A DNA stretch of 64,000 nt from Duganella zoogloeoides (GCF_034479515.1 NZ_CP140152.1:2046001-2110000), one strand, 5' to 3'. Shown: positions 34,606 through 43,011, counted from the stretch's first letter. Numbers and translations are program-made. The notes: generated by a model not told the origin, from the sequence alone.

Positions 34606-35601
34606 ATGAGAAAACTATGGAAAACCATCGGCCGCGTGGTCGCCTCGATTGCGATTGGCGTTGCTACCGCCTGGGGTGCGCTGGCGCTGTGGTACCAGCC
34701 GCCGTTGCAGGTAGAGGCGCTGCGCGTGCCGGCCATGGGCCTGTGGGTGTCGATTGCGCCGGTCACGCTCTTCTGGTGGTGGCGCCTGCACCGCGCGCGC
34801 GTGCTGCTGCCGTGGGGCGCGGCCATGGTGGCGCTACTGGTGTGGTGGGGCACTTTGCAACCGAGCCACGAGCGCGTATGGGCCGACGACGTGGCGCGCA
34901 TGGTCACCGGCGACGTGCAGGGCAGCGTGGTCACGCTCGACCAGGTGCGCAACTTCGACTGGCGCAGCGACGACGACTACACGCCGCGCTGGGAGCGCCG
35001 CAGCTACGATCTCGATCAACTGCGCTCGGTGGATGTGGCGCTGTCGTACTGGATGGGCCCTGCGATTGCCCACACGCTGGTGTCGTTCGGTTTTGCCGAC
35101 GGCCGCTACCTCACATTTTCCATCGAAATCCGCAAGGAGCGCGGCGAAAGTTTTGACGCCATCGCCGGCTTTTTCAAACGCTACGAAACGGTGCTCATCG
35201 CCGCCGACGAGCGCGACATCCTGCGCGTGCGCACCAATGCGCGCGGCGAGGATATGTATTTATATCGTTTGAACATTCCGCAGAAAACCATGCGTTCGCT
35301 GTTCCTGTCGTACCTGGACGAAGGCGCGCAGCTCAAACGCACACCGCGCTTCTACAACACGCTCACCGCCAACTGCACCACCATCGTGTTCGAGATGGCG
35401 CGCCGGATCGATACCGCGCTGCCGCTCGACTGGCGCCTGCTCGCTTCCGGCTACCTCGACCGCTACCTGTTCGATCTGGGCGCGCTGGCCGGCCCGCAGC
35501 ATTTCGACACGCTGCGCCAGGCTGCCCACATCACGGCGCGCGCGCGGGCGGCGGACCAGGCTCCCGACTACTCTGCTGCCATCCGCCAGCCGGCGCCCTG
35601 A
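34606..35601 (+). CDS. DUF4105 (Lnb N-terminal periplasmic domain) membrane protein
   Basis: This 331-residue protein has three hydrophobic helices in the first 85 residues (about 8-30, 43-59, 66-85), then a soluble periplasmic domain. That domain contains SYWMGPAIAHTLVSFGFADGRYLTFSIEIRKERGESFD and RFYNTLTANCTTIVFEMAR, the signature of DUF4105/Lnb N-terminal domains, with a conserved Cys in TANCTT. The N-C-T motif and preceding Ser/His suggest a cysteine-peptidase-like or NlpC-like fold, but no activity is established here. It stands alone, divergent from the amidotransferase gene. Confidence 0.82.
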   Translation: MRKLWKTIGRVVASIAIGVATAWGALALWYQPPLQVEALRVPAMGLWVSIAPVTLFWWWRLHRARVLLPWGAAMVALLVWWGTLQPSHERVWADDVARMVTGDVQGSVVTLDQVRNFDWRSDDDYTPRWERRSYDLDQLRSVDVALSYWMGPAIAHTLVSFGFADGRYLTFSIEIRKERGESFDAIAGFFKRYETVLIAADERDILRVRTNARGEDMYLYRLNIPQKTMRSLFLSYLDEGAQLKRTPRFYNTLTANCTTIVFEMARRIDTALPLDWRLLASGYLDRYLFDLGALAGPQHFDTLRQAAHITARARAADQAPDYSAAIRQPAP

Positions 35602-35605
35602 AAGA

Positions 35606-35731
35606 TCAGTGATGGAACCAGGACTGGCGGGACAGCGTCGGCGCGCGGAAGAAGCCGGGCTGGCCATGCGCTGGCGGGTAATACAGCGGCGGCAGCGCCC
35701 GCGCCGCTGCCGGGGTGCGCAAGCCGCGCAT
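35606..35731 (-). CDS. Possible 41-residue protein coupled to the ligase gene
   Basis: An ATG at 35731-35729 overlaps the ligase TGA (TGATG on the minus strand) and opens 41 codons starting MRGLRTPAAARALPPLYYPP and ending QSWFHH. The Pro/Tyr/Phe-rich sequence is not one I recognise. The stop-start overlap is the usual form of translational coupling, but short open frames are common in DNA this GC-rich. It may be chance. Confidence 0.3.
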   Translation of the reverse strand: MRGLRTPAAARALPPLYYPPAHGQPGFFRAPTLSRQSWFHH

Positions 35732-37296
35732 CACTCCTTGCCGGTGCAGGTTCTTAGCCGCCCCTTGAGGATCTTGCCGGTGGCTGCCGCCGGCAGGGCC
35801 GCCATCACGATGATCTCGGCCGGCCGTTTATAAGGCGCCAGGTGCTGCGCCAGCCAGGCGTGCAGGTCTTCCAGCGCCACGGGATGGCGGGCGTCCAGCT
35901 CGATGTAAGCGACCACGTCCTCGTCGCCATGCCCACCGGGGCGTCCTACCACCGCCGATTGCGTCACGCCCGGGTGGGCGTTGAGCACCGTTTCCACTTC
36001 CAGCGGGTAGACGTTGAAGCCGGCGCGGATAATCAATTCCTTGGTGCGGCCGACGATGAACAGCGCGCCGTCCGCGTCGCTGCGCGCGACGTCACCGGTA
36101 TCGAGCCAGCCGCCGTCACGCATGCTGGCGGCAGTGAGTTCCGCATCGCGGTAATAGCCGAGCATGACGTTCGGGCCGCGCACCCACAGCTGGCCATCGA
36201 CGCCGGGTGCGACCGGCACGCCATGCGCGTCCACCACGCGCACCGCCACGCCGGGGATGGCATGGCCGACCGACGTGTCGGTGCGCGGCTGGTCCAGGCG
36301 CGTCTGGCTGACGGTGGGCGAGGTCTCGGTGAGGCCGTAGCCGTTATGCAGCGGCACGCCCAATACCCGCTCCACGCGCGCCTTCAGGCTGGGCGCGAGC
36401 GGCGAACCGCCCGCGTAGGCGAAGCGCAAATGATTCGGCAAAGAGTCGTCAACGCTGCCGAGCCTTTCCAGCAGCTTCGCATACATGGCCGGCACGCCCT
36501 GGACGATGGTGAGTGCGTGCTCGCGCAGCGCGGCCAGCAGCGCAGCGGGCGTGAAGCGTGGGCACAGGTACAGGCAGGCGCCCGCGTAGAGGGTGCCCAG
36601 CATCACCGATGTCAGGCCATAGACGTGGGTGATCGGCAGCACGCCGTATGCGCGGTCGGATGGCACGAGGCCGCGCAGGCGGCTCGAGACTGCCGCGACG
36701 AAGAGCAGGTTGCGGTGGCTGAGCATCACGCCCTTGGGCGCGCCGGTGGCGCTGGTGGTGCCGGTGGTGTACACCAGCGCCGCCACCTGGTATTCGGACG
36801 CCGCGTGCACCGGTTCGGGTACGCGGCCGGTATGCAAGGCGCCGACCATCCAGGCGCCGAACGGCGAATCGGCAACGATGGCCGCGTGGCGCAGGCCGTG
36901 GGCGGCAGTCTCGGGCGAGGTGCTGGAGCCAGGCGCGCTGGTATAGATCACGCGGCGCGCGCCGCAATGGTCGCGGATCTGGTCCACCTCGTGCGCGGAG
37001 AGGCGGCCGTTGACGTGGACGATCCAGGCGTCGAGATCGGCGGCGGCAAAGGTGAGTGCCACTTGCGCTGCGCAGTTTTCGCCGACTACCATCAGGCGGT
37101 CGCCGGCGCGCACATCCAGCGCGCGCAAGTTGGCGGCAGTAGCGTCGATGGCGGCAGCCAGCTGGGCGTAGGTCCAGTGGCGGCAGCCGTCGTGCAGGGC
37201 GGGGGCGTGCGGGGTGTCGTGCGACCAGCGGCGCACGATGGCGCCGAGCCGCGCCGGCAAGGATGCCAGCAGGGTATGGAGATCGAAGTCGTTCAT
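35731..37296 (-). CDS. Class I adenylate-forming enzyme (acyl-CoA synthetase/ligase)
   Basis: Starting at MNDFDLHTLLASLPA (37296; a longer in-frame start exists at 37341) the protein has 521 residues. It shows the AMP-binding P-loop TTGTTSATGAPKGVMLSH (about 175-192), the A5 motif NGYGLTETSP, the A7 motif DGGWLDTGDVARSDADGALFIVGRTKELI and the C-terminal catalytic Lys in AATGKILKGRLR. This is the fatty- or aryl-acid CoA ligase pattern, like 4-coumarate or medium-chain ligases. The acid substrate is unknown and no beta-oxidation genes are adjacent. The P-loop carries a two-residue insertion (TSATGAPKG) compared with the usual TSGTTGxPKG. Confidence 0.88.
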   Translation of the reverse strand: MNDFDLHTLLASLPARLGAIVRRWSHDTPHAPALHDGCRHWTYAQLAAAIDATAANLRALDVRAGDRLMVVGENCAAQVALTFAAADLDAWIVHVNGRLSAHEVDQIRDHCGARRVIYTSAPGSSTSPETAAHGLRHAAIVADSPFGAWMVGALHTGRVPEPVHAASEYQVAALVYTTGTTSATGAPKGVMLSHRNLLFVAAVSSRLRGLVPSDRAYGVLPITHVYGLTSVMLGTLYAGACLYLCPRFTPAALLAALREHALTIVQGVPAMYAKLLERLGSVDDSLPNHLRFAYAGGSPLAPSLKARVERVLGVPLHNGYGLTETSPTVSQTRLDQPRTDTSVGHAIPGVAVRVVDAHGVPVAPGVDGQLWVRGPNVMLGYYRDAELTAASMRDGGWLDTGDVARSDADGALFIVGRTKELIIRAGFNVYPLEVETVLNAHPGVTQSAVVGRPGGHGDEDVVAYIELDARHPVALEDLHAWLAQHLAPYKRPAEIIVMAALPAAATGKILKGRLRTCTGKE

Positions 37297-37353
37297 CTGG
37301 CCGGGACCGTCGTTGGCGAAAAGCGGCCAATGTGACGGCACCGCGCGCCAGTG

Positions 37354-37680
37354 TCAAGCCTTGATGTCGAGCAGCGAGCCCAGCGTTTCGTCGGAGGTCT
37401 TGATCACCGACAGCGATGCTTGCGTCTGCGCCTTGTACACCAGCGAATTGGTGATGTCGGCGGCCAGGTCGGTGGCGCTGGGTTGACCGCCTGCGGCCAG
37501 TTGCTGTCCTTGCAAGGAAATCGATACCCCACCGCCGGCCGGGGTCGACTCGCGGAAATTCACCTGCGCCGGCTGGAAGCCTTGCGTGGATGCATTCGCG
37601 ATCGAGTGGGCGCTGTTGGACAGCGCGCTGAGGCCGGCGGTAACGCCGCTGGCGCCGATGTGTAGGGCTGAAATGGCCAT
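37354..37680 (-). CDS. Small flagellar rod/hook-like protein
   Basis: The 108-residue protein has the N-terminal helix of flagellar axial proteins (ALSNSAHSIANASTQGFQPAQVNF, about 19-42) and the matching C-terminal coiled segment (DLAADITNSLVYKAQTQASLSVIKTSDETLGSLLDIKA, 71-108). Only a short linker lies between, so the central domain of FlgB/FlgC/FlgG-type proteins is missing. No flagellar gene is adjacent. It may be a minimal rod-like protein, as seen singly in other Oxalobacteraceae, or a reduced duplicate. The clean reading frame and intact ends argue that it is functional. Confidence 0.75.
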   Translation of the reverse strand: MAISALHIGASGVTAGLSALSNSAHSIANASTQGFQPAQVNFRESTPAGGGVSISLQGQQLAAGGQPSATDLAADITNSLVYKAQTQASLSVIKTSDETLGSLLDIKA

Positions 37681-37720
37681 GATGAAATTCCCCTAGGGCA
37701 ATACCCCCGATTGTACACCT

Positions 37721-37734
37721 TTGATCCAGATCAT
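37721..37734 (+). promoter_or_regulatory. FNR/CRP-type half-palindrome upstream of the phasin gene
   Basis: TTGATCCAGATCAT matches the FNR consensus TTGATNNNNATCAA at 9 of 10 positions. It lies 113 bp before the phasin ATG. If it acted as a class II activator site, transcription would start near 37769. Control of a polyhydroxybutyrate granule protein by an oxygen-sensing regulator would be reasonable, but this is inference from one site. Confidence 0.5.
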
Positions 37735-37846
37735 GCTTGGTGCGAAATGCTCATTTAGGCTTGCAGTTCGACCTGCGCTGGCGCAATGTGCCCGGTTCGC
37801 TTTCCAGGTTGATCAACCCGCAATCCTGTTCGTGGAGGACTATCCA

Positions 37847-38452
37847 ATGTTTCCATATTCCCAATCCGTCACGCCCGCCGTCAAATCGCATCTCGACGCC
37901 CAGATGGCATTTTTCAACGACATGTCACGTTCGATGTTTCGTACCGCCCAGCAGTTCAGCGACCTCAATCTGCAGATGGCGCAAACCATGCTGGAAGATG
38001 TCGCGCACACCGGCTGCGATTGCCTCACCGCCAACCGCGCCACCGACATGATGTCGGCCGCTGCCAGCCGCGCGCAGCCGGCCACCGACAAGCTGCGCGC
38101 GTACCAGCAGCACCTGTCGCGCATCGCCGCCGACACCCAGGTGGAAATGTCCAAGGTCGCCGGCGAACACGTGGAATCGACTACCCGCACCGCCAAGGTG
38201 CTGGCCGACGAGGTGGCCCGCACCGCCCAGGAAGAAGCCCAGCGTGCGCTGCAACAGCAGGAATCGGCCATGGAGCGTGCCGCCGATCCGTTCCGGCAAA
38301 ACGGTGCGCGGCGCATGGCCGATGGCCAGGATCACCAGCCCTACGGTAGTAGCACCGGTACCCAGGCGTCCGGCCAGGCCACGGCAGCGCAAACCGCAGC
38401 GCAAGCCGCCGCCCAAAGTGGCAAGCAAAGCGGCGCCCGCAAGGAGGCATGA
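37847..38452 (+). CDS. Phasin family protein
   Basis: The start MFPYSQSVTPAVKSHLDAQ at 37847 follows GTGGAGGAC with good spacing; upstream in-frame codons lack a ribosome site. The 201-residue protein is almost all amphipathic helix, with FFNDMSRSMFRTAQQFSDLNLQMAQTMLEDVAHTG (about 24-58) typical of phasins that coat polyhydroxyalkanoate granules. A Gln/Ala-rich tail (about 150-201, with GQATAAQTAAQAAAQSGKQSG) is disordered. It stands alone; the FNR-like site upstream may regulate it. Confidence 0.85.
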   Translation: MFPYSQSVTPAVKSHLDAQMAFFNDMSRSMFRTAQQFSDLNLQMAQTMLEDVAHTGCDCLTANRATDMMSAAASRAQPATDKLRAYQQHLSRIAADTQVEMSKVAGEHVESTTRTAKVLADEVARTAQEEAQRALQQQESAMERAADPFRQNGARRMADGQDHQPYGSSTGTQASGQATAAQTAAQAAAQSGKQSGARKEA

Positions 38453-38536
38453 GCACCGGATTGCCCCTCCTGAGGCAGACGGCACCATCGTCAACGATGG
38501 TTTATCATCGGGGCCTGTTGCCCTGGAGATAAAGAT

Positions 38537-38992
38537 ATGACGAATGCCACCGCCCAACCCGATTCATTGCACATTGTTTGCCCCCACTGCGACGCCGTCA
38601 ACCGGCTCCCCGCCGCCAAGCTGGCGGCGCAGCCGGTGTGCGGCAAGTGCCAGAAACCGCTGTTTACCGGCCAGCCGGTCGATCTGACCAGCGCGCGGTT
38701 TTTAAAGCATATCGAGCGCAGCGACATTCCGGTGCTGGTGGACTTTTGGGCGCCGTGGTGCGGGCCGTGCCGGACGATGGCGCCGTTTTACGCGCAGGCC
38801 GCCGCCAGGCTGGAGCCGCACTTCCGCGTGGTCAAGGTCGATACCGAGCAGGCCCAGGACCTGGCCACCCGCTACGCGATCCGCAGCATTCCCACGCTGG
38901 CGCTGTTCAAGGGCGGCCGCGAAGTCGCGCGCCAGCCGGGCGCCATGGATGCGACCAATATTATTGCTTGGGCCAATCAAAACAATCGCTAA
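38537..38992 (+). CDS. trxC: Thioredoxin 2 (TrxC), zinc-binding
   Basis: This 151-residue protein has an N-terminal zinc ribbon (CPHC at 15-18 and CGKC at 35-38) and a thioredoxin domain with the active site WCGPC (Cys75, Cys78) and the cis-Pro in RSIPTLALFKGG. This arrangement defines TrxC, an oxidative-stress-linked disulfide reductase of the cytoplasm. An AGAT/GGAGATAAAG ribosome region precedes the ATG. A hexanucleotide repeat begins 1 nt after its stop. Confidence 0.95.
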   Translation: MTNATAQPDSLHIVCPHCDAVNRLPAAKLAAQPVCGKCQKPLFTGQPVDLTSARFLKHIERSDIPVLVDFWAPWCGPCRTMAPFYAQAAARLEPHFRVVKVDTEQAQDLATRYAIRSIPTLALFKGGREVARQPGAMDATNIIAWANQNNR

Positions 38993-38993
38993 A

Positions 38994-39034
38994 ATCGCCA
39001 TCGCCATCGCCATCGCCATCGCCATCGCCATCGC
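38994..39034 (+). repeat. Hexanucleotide microsatellite (ATCGCC)6
   Basis: Six perfect copies of ATCGCC run from 38994 to 39029, followed by a partial ATCGC. The array begins just after the trxC stop codon and lies between trxC and the convergent regulator gene. It has no obvious coding role. Confidence 0.95.
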
Positions 39035-39095
39035 TGCGTTGCAGCGCCGCGCCGTAAGTTAGACCGTCATGCGCCGAAGGTTTTATCAGGCGCTG

Positions 39096-39554
39096 TTAAT
39101 GGCTGGCCGCGTTGCGCATGATGCGTACCGGCTTGCTGCCGGACTCGGCCGGCTGCGCGGGCAGCATGTCGGCCAGCGTCTGTTGGTCGAGCACAGCGAG
39201 AAATGCCCTGGTGGCATCGTTGAGCGTGTGTTTGAGCTTGCAGTCGTTGGTGAGCGGACAGGTGTCGTGGGCGCGGTCGAAGCATTCGGCCATGAAGAAA
39301 TCGGTCTCGGTAGTGCGCACCAGCTGGCCGATATTGATGTCGGCCGGTTCCTTCGCCAGCCGCAGGCCGCCGTTGCGGCCGCGCACCGTCTCCACCAGCC
39401 CGGTTTGCCCCAGCTGGTACACCACCTTCATCAGGTGGTTTTTCGATATCCCGTGCAGGTCCGCGATGTCCTGGATGGTCACCAGGCGGTCGCGGTTGGC
39501 GCTCAGGAATAGCAGCGTGCGCAGCGAGAAATCTGTAAATTGGGTGAGGCGCAT
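39096..39554 (-). CDS. nsrR: Rrf2-family regulator, NsrR-like
   Basis: This 152-residue protein starts MRLTQFTDFSLRTLLFLSAN, close to NsrR, followed by a winged helix (TIQDIADLHGISKNHLMKVVYQLGQTGLVETVRGRNGGLRLA). Cys91, Cys99 and Cys105 (ECFDRAHDTCPLTNDCKL) sit where Rrf2 regulators bind an Fe-S cluster. NsrR senses nitric oxide and represses detoxification genes. No NO-related gene is adjacent here, so the targets lie elsewhere. It converges on trxC. Confidence 0.85.
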   Translation of the reverse strand: MRLTQFTDFSLRTLLFLSANRDRLVTIQDIADLHGISKNHLMKVVYQLGQTGLVETVRGRNGGLRLAKEPADINIGQLVRTTETDFFMAECFDRAHDTCPLTNDCKLKHTLNDATRAFLAVLDQQTLADMLPAQPAESGSKPVRIMRNAASH

Positions 39555-39671
39555 CGGCGGGGATTCAGGTAGATTGAGGCGCTATTTTAACCGGGGACAG
39601 GGTTTTGTGCGGATGCGCACCGACGCCTTGGCGGCACCGGCCGACACTACCCGAAATACCTAGGAGGAAAC

Positions 39672-39923
39672 ATGATCGACGACCAGGCACGCCGAGAGTT
39701 CATCAACGAATTGTGGGAACGCTTCGAACAACTGCAACAATGGGCCGAAGCCAACTGGCCAGACCAGGAAAACCCGCTCACCAGCGCCGACTTCGTGGAA
39801 GCGCGCAAGGAAATCCTGGGCTTGCGCAACCCGGCGCAAGCACCGGGCAAAGTGCCCGAGGCGCGCGAGCCAGAGCAGGGCGGCGCCCAGTACGAAAACC
39901 TCAATCCTGCCCCATGGCCGTGA
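39672..39923 (+). CDS. Small conserved-looking protein of unknown function
   Basis: This 83-residue, acidic, Trp- and Glu-rich protein (INELWERFEQLQQWAEANWP) is predicted to be helical for the first 55 residues, then Pro-rich and disordered. It is preceded by a very strong AGGAGG ribosome site with good spacing, which supports expression. I do not recognise a family. It stands between the NsrR-like gene and REP-like palindromes that probably end its transcript. Confidence 0.65.
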   Translation: MIDDQARREFINELWERFEQLQQWAEANWPDQENPLTSADFVEARKEILGLRNPAQAPGKVPEAREPEQGGAQYENLNPAPWP

Positions 39924-39945
39924 GTGATCAGGCTTAAAAACCGTC

Positions 39946-40029
39946 ATCCCCGCGTACGCGGGGATCCACAGAACGCTTGGACTGCGCAACCGCTCGCATC
40001 GCCCACGGATTCCCGCCTTTGCAGGAATC
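39946..40029. repeat. Pair of REP-like palindromes
   Basis: ATCCCCGCGTACGCGGGGAT (39946-39965) is a perfect 20-bp palindrome. GATTCC...GGAATC (40008-40029) is a second, with GC-rich core CGCCTTTGCA. Both match the common form of betaproteobacterial REP units (tcatcCCCGCG...CGGGGatcca and gattcCCGC...GGaatc). They fill the space between two convergent genes and could also act as a terminator. Confidence 0.75.
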
Positions 40030-40048
40030 ATAGCTCAAGCTTGCTCGC

Positions 40049-41230
40049 TCAGTGCACCACCGGCTTGCCGACCTGCGCCAGCAACCACGCCAGCACCGCC
40101 ACCACCAGGCTCCCCAGCACACCCCACGCCAGGTTGAGCGCGCTGTCGAACAGCAGCGGCGCCACCAGTCCAGACACCAGCGCAAACAGCAGCATCTGCA
40201 CGAACGACTGCATCGACGACGCCAGTCCGCTATTGTTCGGGAAGTACTCGAGCGCCATCAGGGTGATCGGTGTCATCATCAGCGACAGGCCGAACGAATA
40301 GATAAACAGCGGCAGCACCGCCCACGGCACGGCAGCGGTGAAATACAGGTTGTAGCCGACGTTGATCACGCCGGCCAGGATCATCACCGCAAAGCCCATC
40401 CAGGCCTGCGCCTTGCGCGCAAACTTGTGGGCGAATTTGCCCGACAGCGCCGAACCCACCACCATGCCGCCGATCAGCGGCACGAACATCCAGGCAAACG
40501 CGGTTTCCGGCAGGTGCAGGATGTTCATGACGAAGTACGCGGCCGAGCCGATGTACAGCGCCACGCCGGCAAAGCTCATGCCCACGGCAATGGCCAGCAG
40601 CAGGAAATGGTGGTGGCACAGCACCTTCCAATAATTGCGCGCGATGACTCCGAGGTGGAACGGGTGGCGATCTTTTACGGCCAGGCTCTCCGGCAGCAGG
40701 CGCGTGACGGCAACGTACATCACGATGCCGAAGGCGGCAAGGAACCAGAAGATCGAACGCCAGCCAAAGCTCACTTGCAGCCAGCCGCCCAGTACCGGCG
40801 CGATTGCGGGCGCCAGGCCGAACACCATCATGATGTGGGCCAGGATTTTTTGTGCGGCGGCGCCGGTAAAGCGGTCCTGCACGATGGCGCGGCCGACGAC
40901 GGAACCGGCGCCCGCCGCCAGGCCCTGCACGATGCGGCAGGCCAGCAGCACGCCGATCGACGGCGCCAGCGCGGCCCCGATCGACGCGGCGATGTACAGC
41001 ACCAGCGACACCAGGATCACCGGGCGGCGGCCGAACGAATCGGACAGGGTGCCGTAAAACAGCATCATGAAGGCAAAGCAGAACAGGAACATGCTCAGGG
41101 TTTGCTGCACCATGATCGGGCTGGCGTCGAACGCCACGCCGATGGCGGGGAACGATGGCAAATAGGTATCGATAGCGAGCGGGCCGACCATGGTCAGGCC
41201 GGCCAGCAGGATGGTCAGCAGAATATTCAT
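40049..41230 (-). CDS. Bcr/CflA-family drug resistance MFS transporter
   Basis: From MNILLTILLAGLTMVGPLAIDTYLPSFPAIG (41230) the protein has 393 residues and 12 predicted helices. Family marks are the DTYLPSFP motif in helix 1, GTLSDSFGRRPVILVSLVLY (motif A, about 55-75) and RIVQGLAAGAGSVVGRAIVQDRF (about 100-122). It is an inner-membrane exporter of drugs or small metabolites using the proton gradient. A start 30 bp further upstream (41260) is also possible; neither has a clear ribosome site. It diverges from the serine acetyltransferase gene. Confidence 0.88.
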   Translation of the reverse strand: MNILLTILLAGLTMVGPLAIDTYLPSFPAIGVAFDASPIMVQQTLSMFLFCFAFMMLFYGTLSDSFGRRPVILVSLVLYIAASIGAALAPSIGVLLACRIVQGLAAGAGSVVGRAIVQDRFTGAAAQKILAHIMMVFGLAPAIAPVLGGWLQVSFGWRSIFWFLAAFGIVMYVAVTRLLPESLAVKDRHPFHLGVIARNYWKVLCHHHFLLLAIAVGMSFAGVALYIGSAAYFVMNILHLPETAFAWMFVPLIGGMVVGSALSGKFAHKFARKAQAWMGFAVMILAGVINVGYNLYFTAAVPWAVLPLFIYSFGLSLMMTPITLMALEYFPNNSGLASSMQSFVQMLLFALVSGLVAPLLFDSALNLAWGVLGSLVVAVLAWLLAQVGKPVVH

Positions 41231-41391
41231 TAAAGGCGTATTGTTCGTTGGACCCGGCATTTTACGCGATATGCGGCCAGCGCATATCGGGCGACATTTT
41301 GATTCGTTCACCTGGCGGCGTGGTGCGCGTATGCTTGATCATCGGCGTACTATAGCCAGAATTATCGCCAAAAATTTTAGATTTTCGAGAC

Positions 41392-42315
41392 ATGACTATT
41401 GATACCTTCGACGCCACCGGCGTCAAACCATCGCACTGGAACCTGGCCAGTGTGATCGAACAGCTGCGCGTGTCGCGCGAGGCCACCCATAATATCCGCC
41501 ACCAGGGCCGGGTGCGCGAGCTGCCGTCGCGCGAGGCGCTGCAAATCATCGTCAACGGCCTGTCGGCGGTGCTGTTCCCCACCCATTACGGCCGGCCCAA
41601 CCTGACCGACGAAAGTATCGATTACTTTGTCGGCGACACCCTTAACACCACGCTCAACCGCCTGACCGAACAGGTGCGGCGCGGCTTGCAATTCTCGGCC
41701 ACCGAAGAAGTGCCCGACGACGCCGTGCTCACCCAGCAGGCCCACGCCATCACCCGCGAATTTGCCGCCAACCTGCCGGGCATCCGCGCGCTGCTGGTCT
41801 CCGACGTGCACGCGGCGTTTTCCGGCGACCCGGCCGCCACCTCGGTGGCCGAGATCATGCTGTGCTACCCCGGCACCATCGCCATCCTGTACTACCGCCT
41901 GGCGCACTGCCTGCACCGCCTGGGCTCGCCGTTCCTGGCGCGGCTGATATCGGACATCGGCCACTCGCTCACCGGCATCGACATCCACCCCGGCGCTCAG
42001 ATCGGCGGCAGCTTCTTCATCGACCATGGCACGGGCGTGGTGATCGGCGAGACCGCCATTCTCGGCCAGCGGGTGCGCCTGTACCAGCACGTCACGCTGG
42101 GCGCCAAACGCTTCCCGGCCGATGACCAGGGCGTGTTGATCAAGGGCGTGCCGCGCCACCCGGTGGTCGAAGACGACGTGGTGATCTACGCCGGCGCCAC
42201 CATCCTGGGCCGCATTACCATCGGCGCTGGATCAACCATCGGCGGCAATGTGTGGCTTACCCAGAGTGTGGCGCCTAACAGCAATGTCTCCCAGGCCCAG
42301 ATGCGCAACGACTAG
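41392..42315 (+). CDS. cysE: Serine O-acetyltransferase, EpsC/CysE type
   Basis: This 307-residue enzyme has an N-terminal helical domain (about 1-185) and a left-handed beta-helix of hexapeptide repeats (about 190-300). It contains GIDIHPGAQIGGSFFIDHGTGVVIGETAILGQ with the catalytic Asp/His pair, then LGAKRFPADDQG. It makes O-acetylserine, the carbon skeleton for cysteine. The long N-terminal domain places it in the EpsC/SatA group rather than the short E. coli type. It is close to two organosulfur uptake operons, which would feed sulfide or sulfite into the same pathway. Confidence 0.92.
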   Translation: MTIDTFDATGVKPSHWNLASVIEQLRVSREATHNIRHQGRVRELPSREALQIIVNGLSAVLFPTHYGRPNLTDESIDYFVGDTLNTTLNRLTEQVRRGLQFSATEEVPDDAVLTQQAHAITREFAANLPGIRALLVSDVHAAFSGDPAATSVAEIMLCYPGTIAILYYRLAHCLHRLGSPFLARLISDIGHSLTGIDIHPGAQIGGSFFIDHGTGVVIGETAILGQRVRLYQHVTLGAKRFPADDQGVLIKGVPRHPVVEDDVVIYAGATILGRITIGAGSTIGGNVWLTQSVAPNSNVSQAQMRND

Positions 42316-42324
42316 AGCAAGCCT

Positions 42325-42945
42325 TCAGCGGGCCAGCAGCGTGTAGCAGATGGAGCCCGAAAACCCCATCAGCACCACTGACGCGATCCGGTGCACCATC
42401 GGCTGGCGCGGGGTGGCGCTGGGGTAGGCCAGTACGGCAGCGCCCATCGAAATCCACAGTGCGGCGATCGGCAGCAGCAGGGCGCTGAAGATCAGGTAAG
42501 CCTCGAGCAGCGCTGCTGGACCGGCCGCCAGCGGCGGGAAGACCACGGTCGCAAAAAAGAACGCCTTGGGGTTGAGCAGCGTGACCGTGAACAGGTCGCG
42601 TGGACCGATGCCCTTGCTGCCGGCTGCCCCGGCCTGCGGCGCGGTGCGCCACAGCTTGATGGCCGACCAGGCGATGTACACGGCCGCACAGGCGCGCGCC
42701 ACTGGCGGCGCCCATGGCGCCACGGCAGCAGCCAGCGCCAGGAACACGCACCACACCCCGATCGAGATCAGGTAGCCGACCCACTCGGCCGCGATCAGCG
42801 GCAGCGAACGGCGAATGCCGTCGCGGCTGCCCGCCAGGAACAGCAGCGTGTTGGTGGGGCCGGGCGTGAGCAGCACGGCGGCTATGGTCAGCGCAACGAA
42901 CGTGGTGCCGTGCGGCGCGAGCTCCGACAGGGAAGGAAAAGCCAT
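42325..42945 (-). CDS. LysE-family exporter
   Basis: This 206-residue protein has six hydrophobic segments. Near the N-terminus it shows LTPGPTNTLLFLAGSRDGIRRSLPLIAAEWVGY (about 27-59), the LysE/RhtB family motif, and TVLLNPKAFFFATVVFPP (about 124-141). Members export amino acids such as lysine, threonine, homoserine or cysteine derivatives. The position between cysE and an organosulfur operon suggests, weakly, an O-acetylserine or cysteine exporter. Ten base pairs separate it from the convergent cysE. Confidence 0.88.
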   Translation of the reverse strand: MAFPSLSELAPHGTTFVALTIAAVLLTPGPTNTLLFLAGSRDGIRRSLPLIAAEWVGYLISIGVWCVFLALAAAVAPWAPPVARACAAVYIAWSAIKLWRTAPQAGAAGSKGIGPRDLFTVTLLNPKAFFFATVVFPPLAAGPAALLEAYLIFSALLLPIAALWISMGAAVLAYPSATPRQPMVHRIASVVLMGFSGSICYTLLAR

Positions 42946-43011
42946 GGATGCTCCCGAAAAAATGCAGACGCCAGTGTGCGGCAGTTTTGATGCTTTGGCA
43001 ATCTTTCAGTA

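Noticed and set aside
38994-39034. CRISPR-like array
   Set aside because: Six-base units without spacers; a simple sequence repeat. No other direct-repeat array or cas gene is present.
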